DNA of 17,321 nucleotides from an uncultured Prevotella sp. GTDB taxonomy: Bacteria; Bacteroidota; Bacteroidia; Bacteroidales; Bacteroidaceae. Below the pieces are notes generated by a model that ran no database searches, was not told the origin of the DNA, and worked only from the letters and a program-made list of their open reading frames with translations. The stretch is from positions 1 to 17,321 of the forward strand of contig URCI01000059.1 in NCBI GenBank assembly GCA_900546345.1, read 5' to 3'. Shown in pieces: positions 1 to 5,456 of the stretch; the stretch's first letter is position 1; every line of letters begins with the position of its first letter. Both the position numbers and the translations under genes were made by a program.

Positions 1-30
1 GTGTAATTTCAAATTTAATCAAATGGTCTC

Positions 31-70
31 AGTCCGGACTTTTTAAAGTGGACTCACAATTGGAAATTGT
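31..70. repeat. Small palindromes upstream of the first gene
   Basis: A perfect 10-base palindrome AGTCCGGACT lies at 31-40, and its half-site GGACT recurs at 50-54. A second inverted repeat, ACAATT/AATTGT with a 3-base loop, lies at 56-70, just before the start codon at 77. They could be an operator or the tail of a terminator from an upstream gene outside the window. No clear Bacteroidetes promoter was found in positions 1-76, so the role is a guess. Confidence 0.3.
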
Positions 71-76
71 AAGCTT

Positions 77-310
77 ATGGCGAGAAACAGAAACAAATAT
101 CGTGACGACTATACCTCAGAATTTCACCCTAAATCCAAAGGACAAGGGAAAGTCTATCACAAGCCGAGACGTAACTATTGGGGAAACCTCTATGATAAGG
201 ATACGATAGAGGGACGTGAGCGGTTGTTTATTGACGAGAGTGGTACCGACTCTCTCTTTGATCCAGAGGACAGTGCGGATTCTTTCTATGACAATGACAA
301 TTACGAATAG
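77..310 (+). CDS. Small charged hypothetical protein heading the defence operon
   Basis: This 77-residue protein is not one I recognise. The N-terminal half is basic (MARNRNKYRDDY, then HKPRRNYWGNLYD around residues 28-40). The C-terminal half is strongly acidic and ends in a run rich in D, E, S and Y. There is no signal peptide or membrane segment. It ends 17 bases before the helicase start on the same strand, so the two are probably co-transcribed. The polar charge split would suit a small nucleic-acid or protein-binding partner, but that is inference. It is called as a gene from its position, its ATG start and the tight spacing; a chance ORF remains possible. Confidence 0.6.
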   Translation: MARNRNKYRDDYTSEFHPKSKGQGKVYHKPRRNYWGNLYDKDTIEGRERLFIDESGTDSLFDPEDSADSFYDNDNYE

Positions 311-327
311 CAAACAAGATACAGACA

Positions 328-3300
328 ATGGAACTACCCAAGCAGCTCGATAATGTCAACAACCGGGTGGTTGACGACCTGAAGGAGAGGCTAACCGACA
401 AGTCGAAGGTCGCCATCGCCGCTGCCTCTTTCTCCATCTATGCTTTCGAGGCATTGAAAGATGAGTTGGAGAAAGTCGATGAGCTGCGCTTTATCTTCAC
501 CTCCCCGACATTCGTCAAGGAGAAGAACAAGAAAGAGAAGAGGGAGTTCTACATTCCACGGCTTAACCGTGAGCGCAACCTCTATGGCTCAGACTTTGAG
601 ATTAAGCTTCGCAACCAGCTGTCGCAGAAAGCCATTGCCAAGGAATGCGCCGACTGGATCAGACGGAAAGTGCGCTTTAAGTCGAACGTTTCCAATAGCA
701 CAATGGGCGGGTTCATGTATGTACAAGAGCCGGAAGGCAAGGGACACACCTACCTGCCCTTCGATGACTTCACCACAACACAATTAGGCTGCGAGCGGGG
801 CGACAATATCTATACGATGATCAATGTCCTCCCGTCACCGATGGCCGAGACCTACTTGCAGATATTCAACCAGCAGTGGCGCGACGACGAGCATTTCTCC
901 GATGTCACTCAGCGTGTCCTCGACTACGTTGATACCGTCTATAACGAGAATGCACCGGAATACATCTACTTCATCACGTTGTACAATATCTTCAACGAGT
1001 TCTTGGAGGACATCTCCGAGGATGTGCTGCCCAATGAGCGCACGGGCTTCAAGAACAGCGTCATCTGGAATAAGCTCTATAACTTCCAGCGTGATGCTGC
1101 CCTTGCCATCATCAACAAATTGGAGAAGTACAACGGCTGTATTCTTGCCGACTCAGTGGGTCTCGGAAAGACCTTTACCGCCCTTGCCGTTATCAAGTAC
1201 TACGAGAACCGCAACAAGAGCGTGCTTGTTCTCTGTCCCAAGAAGTTGAACGACAACTGGATGACGTTCCGCACAAACTACAAGAATAATCCTATTGCAG
1301 CCGACCGTCTCCGTTATGACATCCTCTTCCACACCGATCTCACCCGTGACCACGGCGAGAGTAATGGCATAGACCTCAGTCGTGTCAACTGGGGCAACTA
1401 CGATCTCGTAGTGATTGACGAGAGCCATAACTTCCGCAATGGCGGTGACATTGACGAGGGCTTTGAGGACGACGATGACGACGACCACAAGGAGAACCGC
1501 TATGTGCGGCTGATGAACCGTGTCATCCGTGCCGGTGTGCAGACCAAAGTGCTGATGCTCTCGGCAACGCCTGTCAACAACCGCTTCAATGACCTTAAGA
1601 ACCAGTTGCAGTTAGCCTATGAAGGCCATTCTGACCGCATCGACGAACTGCTTGACACCCACAGCAGCATCGACGACATCTTCCGTCAGGCTCAGGCTGC
1701 TTACAATGCGTGGACAAAACTGCCACAGGAACAGCGCACCACACAGCAGCTTCTGAAAAGTCTGAGCTTCGACTTCTTCACCGTCCTTGACGCGGTGACC
1801 ATTGCCCGCAGCCGACAGCATATCATCAAGTATTACGATACGAAGGATATTGGCAAGTTCCCACACCGTTTGCCGCCCATCTCTCGTCGGCCGCCGTTGA
1901 CTGACCTGCCAGACGCCATCACCTTCAAGCAGATTGCCACGACTCTCGACATGCTCAACCTCTCCATCTATACGCCGTCGCTCTACATCTACGACAGCAT
2001 GAAGGAGCGGTATGAGATACGCTTGGAGGGCTCGGGTATTTCCATTGACGGTCGTGAGAAAGGTATGCGCAAGCTCATGGCTATCAACCTCCTCAAGCGT
2101 CTGGAGAGTTCCGTCAACTCCTTCCGTCTGACACTCGGACGTATCAAGGAATTAATAGAGACCACCATTAAGGCCATTGACAAGTATGATTCGTCCAACG
2201 GCCAAGGCGACAGCTATCTGACCAAAGGAACGATGGCAGCTGAAACCATTGAGCTCCCGGATCCTCTCAATGCTGAGGGCGACGGTACTGATGACGATCC
2301 GTTTGTAGGACGTAAGAACAAGATCAACCTTCGCGACATGGACTATGTGCGCTGGCGCAATGACATGAAGCGTGACCTTGCCATCTTCGACGAGATGCTC
2401 GCGCAGTTGGAACCCATCACGCCCCAGCACGACAGCAAGCTCCAAATGTTGGTCAACGACTTGAAGGATAAGTTTGTCCACCCAATCAACGAGGGCAACA
2501 AGAAAGTCCTCATCTTCACAGCTTTTGCCGACACTGCCGACTATCTCTATGAGCAGCTTGCCACTCGAATCAAGCAAGAGACGGGCATGAACGTCGCACT
2601 CATCACCGGTACGACGGATGGCAAGTGTACGATACCCCGGTTCCCGCTCAGTTTCAATAATATTCTCACGTACTTTTCCCCCATATCCAAAGACAAGGAG
2701 GCATTGTTTAGCGGACGGCCACAAGGGCCGCACCCTGCAAAGGGCGATTACCGTTCCGAGAACATCGACGTTCTGATAGCCACCGACTGTATCTCCGAAG
2801 GTCAGAACCTGCAGGACTGCGACTATCTCATCAACTACGACATCCATTGGAATCCCGTCCGCATCATCCAGCGTTTCGGGCGTATCGACCGTATCGGCTC
2901 CAAGAACGATGTCATCCAGCTCGTCAACTACTGGCCGGACATGGAGCTCGACGAGTACATCAAACTCAAGGGGCGTGTGGAAAGCCGCATGAAGGCCACC
3001 GTTCTGACTTCAACGGGCGATGACAACCCGCTCTCTGCCAAGGAAGAGGGCGATCTGGAATACCGTCGCAACCAGCTCAAGAAGTTGCAGGAGGAAGTGG
3101 TTGACATTGAGGACATGGACAGCGGCATCAATATCATGGACTTGGGATTGAACGAGTTCCGAATGGACTTGCTGGCCTACATCAAGGACAATCCCGATGT
3201 GGAGCATGCTCCCTACGGCATGGATGCTGTCGTAGCGCATACCGACCTTGCCAAGCCGGGCGTGATATTCATCTTGAAGAACCGCAATAATGCCGTGAAC

Positions 3301-3654
3301 ATCGACCACAAGAACCTGCTGCACCCGTTCTACATGGTCTATCTCGGCAATGACGGCACAGTCATCACCGACCACTTGCAGCCCAAAGCATTGCTTGACA
3401 CTATGCGCCATCTGTGCAAGGGCAAGACAAAGCCAGACATGAATTTATGCCGTGAGGTGAACAAGGAGACACGTGACGGACGCGACATGGGCAAGTACAG
3501 CGACCTGCTCCAGCAAGCCATTGACAGCATCATCTCCGTGAAGCAGGAGAGCGACATCGACAGCCTCTTTGAGCCCGGTCCCACTACCGCCTTGCAAGGC
3601 GATATCAAAGGTCTTGATGACTTTGAGTTGATAACGTTCTTAATCATCCGATAA
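328..3654 (+). CDS. SNF2/DEAD-like helicase with N-terminal PLD-like region, defence-associated
   Basis: A large superfamily 2 helicase of 1108 residues. Residues 1 to about 240 resemble the phospholipase D-like region found before such helicases, but I see no intact HxK(x)4D motif, so it may be non-catalytic. Helicase motifs follow in order: ADSVGLGKT (Walker A, 274-282), DESH (364-367), SATP (412-415), then a C-terminal lobe with VLIFTAFAD, IATDCISEGQNL (from 817) and QRFGRIDRIG (848-857). An acidic stretch of seven D/E lies just after motif II. Residues 795-805 (SGRPQGPHPAK) are encoded by a REP repeat inserted in frame between motifs IV and V. DUF4391, Mod and Res genes follow. The likely role is ATP-driven movement on DNA within a Type III-like defence cluster. 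Family assignment is firm; the precise system role is inferred. Confidence 0.92.
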   Translation: MELPKQLDNVNNRVVDDLKERLTDKSKVAIAAASFSIYAFEALKDELEKVDELRFIFTSPTFVKEKNKKEKREFYIPRLNRERNLYGSDFEIKLRNQLSQKAIAKECADWIRRKVRFKSNVSNSTMGGFMYVQEPEGKGHTYLPFDDFTTTQLGCERGDNIYTMINVLPSPMAETYLQIFNQQWRDDEHFSDVTQRVLDYVDTVYNENAPEYIYFITLYNIFNEFLEDISEDVLPNERTGFKNSVIWNKLYNFQRDAALAIINKLEKYNGCILADSVGLGKTFTALAVIKYYENRNKSVLVLCPKKLNDNWMTFRTNYKNNPIAADRLRYDILFHTDLTRDHGESNGIDLSRVNWGNYDLVVIDESHNFRNGGDIDEGFEDDDDDDHKENRYVRLMNRVIRAGVQTKVLMLSATPVNNRFNDLKNQLQLAYEGHSDRIDELLDTHSSIDDIFRQAQAAYNAWTKLPQEQRTTQQLLKSLSFDFFTVLDAVTIARSRQHIIKYYDTKDIGKFPHRLPPISRRPPLTDLPDAITFKQIATTLDMLNLSIYTPSLYIYDSMKERYEIRLEGSGISIDGREKGMRKLMAINLLKRLESSVNSFRLTLGRIKELIETTIKAIDKYDSSNGQGDSYLTKGTMAAETIELPDPLNAEGDGTDDDPFVGRKNKINLRDMDYVRWRNDMKRDLAIFDEMLAQLEPITPQHDSKLQMLVNDLKDKFVHPINEGNKKVLIFTAFADTADYLYEQLATRIKQETGMNVALITGTTDGKCTIPRFPLSFNNILTYFSPISKDKEALFSGRPQGPHPAKGDYRSENIDVLIATDCISEGQNLQDCDYLINYDIHWNPVRIIQRFGRIDRIGSKNDVIQLVNYWPDMELDEYIKLKGRVESRMKATVLTSTGDDNPLSAKEEGDLEYRRNQLKKLQEEVVDIEDMDSGINIMDLGLNEFRMDLLAYIKDNPDVEHAPYGMDAVVAHTDLAKPGVIFILKNRNNAVNIDHKNLLHPFYMVYLGNDGTVITDHLQPKALLDTMRHLCKGKTKPDMNLCREVNKETRDGRDMGKYSDLLQQAIDSIISVKQESDIDSLFEPGPTTALQGDIKGLDDFELITFLIIR
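2711..2740 (+). repeat. REP copy 1, in frame inside the helicase gene
   Basis: A perfect copy of the 30-base repeat, which begins GCGGACGGCC and ends GGGCCGCACCCTGCAA. The core CGGCC and GGCCG pair around a 5-base ACAAG loop. It is read in the frame that gives GRPQGPHPA and adds a loop between helicase motifs IV and V without breaking the frame. Confidence 0.9.
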
Positions 3655-3683
3655 TGCAGAGTGCGGCTCTTGTGACCGTCCAC
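3654..3683 (-). repeat. REP copy 2, degenerate, overlapping the helicase stop
   Basis: An inverted copy with about five mismatches to the consensus (GCAGAGTGCGGCTCTTGTGA is recognisable). It starts at the last base of the helicase stop codon TAA and fills most of the gap to the DUF4391 gene. With copy 3 it forms an inverted pair of 108 nt with a 48-nt spacer. Confidence 0.75.
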
Positions 3684-3691
3684 AATAAAAT

Positions 3692-4423
3692 ATGGAAAAT
3701 ATATTGAATTACCCCATTTCGACAATCGTTGGCGGACGGCCACAAGGGCCGCACCCTGCAAGCGGATATGGCCGAAACATCCCGAAGAAAGCCTTCTACG
3801 AGCATTGGGATCTGAGTGCCAAGCAGCGCCAGCACTTCGTTGATGACGTGGCATCGCTGACATGGCTTTACAAACTCGGCAAGGGAACGGTCAACGTACC
3901 CGGCGGCAAGCACATCGTCGAGATAGACTTCTTTGCCGTGACCGTCAAGGAGCAGGACTGTCCCGACGACGTGTTTACCCTTATTGACTCGTTCTTGCCG
4001 CAGTATATCGTCTTCATCCAGTGCTACAATGACGAATACCGCTTGCTGCTCAACTACAAGGATAGAACCAAGGACGAGAGCCATCCGTTCCGCATCATCA
4101 AGACATTCAAGGGAGAATGGACTAAGACCGACGATCTACGACTGACGATTGCCGGCAACACCCTCGACGACGTATGGGAACATTTCGCAGGCATCATCTC
4201 CGACTATCAGACCACCTCTTCAGCGAGCACACATGCCATTATCGCCCTTGAGGAGCGAATCAAGCAGAAGACTAAGGCGTGTGAGGCTTTGCAGAAGAAA
4301 ATCCGACAAGAGCGACAGTTCAACCGACAAGTAGAGATGAACACCAAGGCACGGCAGTTGAAGCGTGAGATTACTTCCCTTGAGGAGCAAATCGTGGAGA
4401 TAAAAGCAAAAAACAACGAATAA
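3692..4423 (+). CDS. DUF4391 domain protein
   Basis: A 243-residue protein of the DUF4391 family, whose function is unknown. The family assignment rests on the N-terminal pattern, on RNIPKKAFYEH after residue 27, and on its place between this helicase and a Type III-like Mod gene, a pairing I recall as recurrent. Residues about 185-240 are rich in E, K, Q and R with few prolines and should form a coiled coil (ALEERIKQK...LEEQIVEIK). The main body holds LTWLYKLGKGTVNVPGG and a hydrophobic FLPQYIVFIQCYND segment. Residues 14-24 are encoded by a REP copy inserted in frame, only 13 residues from the start. It may be a bridging or regulatory subunit of the defence complex; that is inference. The start codon at 3692 follows a weak, A-rich leader. 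Confidence 0.85.
   Translation: MENILNYPISTIVGGRPQGPHPASGYGRNIPKKAFYEHWDLSAKQRQHFVDDVASLTWLYKLGKGTVNVPGGKHIVEIDFFAVTVKEQDCPDDVFTLIDSFLPQYIVFIQCYNDEYRLLLNYKDRTKDESHPFRIIKTFKGEWTKTDDLRLTIAGNTLDDVWEHFAGIISDYQTTSSASTHAIIALEERIKQKTKACEALQKKIRQERQFNRQVEMNTKARQLKREITSLEEQIVEIKAKNNE
3732..3761 (+). repeat. REP copy 3, in frame inside the DUF4391 gene
   Basis: A perfect copy of the 30-base repeat, read as GRPQGPHPA in the same frame as copy 1. It sits between STIVG and the conserved-looking RNIPKKAFYEH, so it lengthens the N-terminal segment rather than disrupting the domain. It is the right arm of the inverted pair formed with copy 2. Confidence 0.9.
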
Positions 4424-4424
4424 A

Positions 4425-4456
4425 GTTGGAAGGTTCGAAGAAAAAGCCTATTTTTG
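4425..4456 (+). promoter_or_regulatory. Possible Bacteroidetes-type promoter before the 48-aa ORF
   Basis: TATTTTTG at 4449-4456 fits the Bacteroidetes -7 consensus TAnnTTTG. GTTG at 4425-4428 is a partial match to the -33 TTTG element, with about 20 bases between them. The next ATG is at 4485, giving a short leader. It could give the RAYT, mod and res genes expression independent of the helicase. This is a motif match only. Confidence 0.35.
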
Positions 4457-4484
4457 CAATATAGAACAAATAAAGCTCAAATAT

Positions 4485-4631
4485 ATGGAAATGACAAAAG
4501 AACAAGCATATCAGTGGCTTAAAGAGGTCAAGCAGAATAAGAAGAAAACGCTTGACAAAATGACCGACTGGTTGATCGAAGACTTTGAAAAGAGAACGGG
4601 CGAAAAGCCTACTTACATCGAAACGATTTAA
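4485..4631 (+). CDS. 48-residue hypothetical protein
   Basis: A short ORF that begins MEMTKEQAYQWLKEVKQNKK and ends RTGEKPTYIETI. It is predicted as mostly helical, lysine and glutamate rich, with no signal peptide. It lies 61 bases after the DUF4391 gene and downstream of a possible promoter. An inverted REP starts five bases after its stop. Its amino acid composition and even helical pattern look like a real small protein rather than noise, and an alternative start exists two codons in. I do not recognise a family. It could be a small partner or antitoxin-like regulator, but nothing in the sequence shows that. Confidence 0.55.
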   Translation: MEMTKEQAYQWLKEVKQNKKKTLDKMTDWLIEDFEKRTGEKPTYIETI

Positions 4632-4635
4632 TTCA

Positions 4636-4665
4636 TTGCAGGGTGCGGCCCTTGTGGCCGTCCGC
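4636..4665 (-). repeat. REP copy 4, left arm of the pair before RAYT
   Basis: A perfect inverted copy of the 30-base repeat. With copy 5 it makes an inverted pair of 93 nt with a 33-nt spacer, lying in the noncoding gap just upstream of the RAYT gene. Confidence 0.9.
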
Positions 4666-4753
4666 ATCCAACGGACATAAATAATTATCCAAGCGGTGGC
4701 GGACGGCCACAAGGGCCGCACCCTGCAAACGTCCGCATCCAACGGACATAAAT
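4659..4753. repeat. 24-base direct repeat flanking REP copy 5
   Basis: The same 24 bases, starting CGTCCGCATCCAACGGAC and continuing ATAAAT, occur at 4659-4682 and 4730-4753. Each contains a small hairpin, GTCCG pairing with CGGAC across a 7-base loop. The unit appears only next to the RAYT gene and may be the extended end of the transposition substrate. Confidence 0.8.
4699..4728 (+). repeat. REP copy 5, right arm of the pair before RAYT
   Basis: A perfect copy. The bases that follow, CGTCCGC at 4730-4736, pair with the first seven bases GCGGACG (4699-4705). The whole unit can therefore close into a longer stem around the inner CGGCC/GGCCG hairpin. Confidence 0.9.
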
Positions 4754-4791
4754 GATCATCAATACGACGACGGAGATTAAAAAAAACGGCA

Positions 4792-5334
4792 ATGACTGAC
4801 AATCCATACCCTTCCCGCAAGAAGATGCGGTTCACGGGATTTGATTACAAGACCCAAGGATGTTACTTCATAACGGTTGTGACATTCAATCGTACCTGTC
4901 TGTTTGGCCATGTCGAAAATGAAAAAATGATCCTGAGTGATTCTGGTAAGATGATAGACCACATATATCACACAATAGAAAAGAGGTTTCTACAAGTTGG
5001 ATGTATGGATTACGTCGTGATGCCCAACCATTTCCATTGCATTCTCTATCTTGATAGGAAAAATGATGATAGTATCCCAAAGGTGATGGATTATTTCAAA
5101 TCAATGACAACTGATGAATACATCAAAGGTGTGAAGGAAAAAGGATGGAGACGCTTTGACGGCCATCTGTGGCAACGGAATTATTGGGACGATATCATTT
5201 GGAACGGCCGGCAGTTTGAGTATGTCCAAAATTACATTGCGTTAAACCCAAGCAGATGGAACAAGGACAATATCAATCCGCATCATGATAAGGATGTTGA
5301 CCATATTTTGAGTCAGTTCAAGCAATTAAGATAA
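4792..5334 (+). CDS. REP-associated tyrosine transposase (RAYT, Y1 HUH family)
   Basis: A 180-residue single-domain transposase of the Y1/HUH superfamily, close to the usual RAYT length. The HUH motif is H80-F-H82 in VVMPNHFHCILYL. The likely catalytic tyrosine is Y148 in YVQNYIALNPSRW, at the place that matches the DYIYINP tyrosine of E. coli RAYT. WQRNYWDDII (127-136) matches the conserved WQxxxxxxxI region. These enzymes nick single-stranded hairpins at REP sequences. Here REP copies lie on both sides: an inverted pair ends 63 bases upstream and two direct copies lie within about 110 bases downstream. The gene is more A+T-rich than its neighbours and interrupts the order helicase-DUF4391-mod-res, so it looks like an insertion. 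It could still be active, since no motif is lost. Confidence 0.93.
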   Translation: MTDNPYPSRKKMRFTGFDYKTQGCYFITVVTFNRTCLFGHVENEKMILSDSGKMIDHIYHTIEKRFLQVGCMDYVVMPNHFHCILYLDRKNDDSIPKVMDYFKSMTTDEYIKGVKEKGWRRFDGHLWQRNYWDDIIWNGRQFEYVQNYIALNPSRWNKDNINPHHDKDVDHILSQFKQLR

Positions 5335-5351
5335 AAAAATCAAATGCGGCG

Positions 5352-5381
5352 GCGGACGGCCACAAGGGCCGCACCCTGCAA
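5352..5381 (+). repeat. REP copy 6, downstream of RAYT
   Basis: A perfect copy, 17 bases after the RAYT stop. As in copy 5 it is followed by CGTCCGC (5383-5389), which pairs with its first seven bases. These extended ends are seen only in the two copies nearest the transposase gene. Confidence 0.9.
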
Positions 5382-5415
5382 ACGTCCGCCGATTAATAAT
5401 ATCATAACATAGGAT

Positions 5416-5445
5416 GCGGACGGGCACAAGAGCCGCACCCTGCAA
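5416..5445 (+). repeat. REP copy 7, degraded, upstream of mod
   Basis: A copy with two substitutions (CGGGCACAAGAGCCG) that break two of the five core stem pairs. It ends 11 bases before the mod start codon and so occupies its leader. The loss of pairing suggests an older, no longer mobile copy. Confidence 0.85.
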
Positions 5446-5456
5446 AAGATAAATAT

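Noticed and set aside
1462..1488. GAC/GAT-rich run in the helicase as a slippage repeat
   Set aside because: The codons are mixed and the run encodes a plausible acidic loop; units are not uniform enough for a variable tract.
2152..2847. Antisense ORF of 231 codons opposite the helicase
   Set aside because: It overlaps conserved helicase sequence and the REP on the other strand, with no domain of its own.
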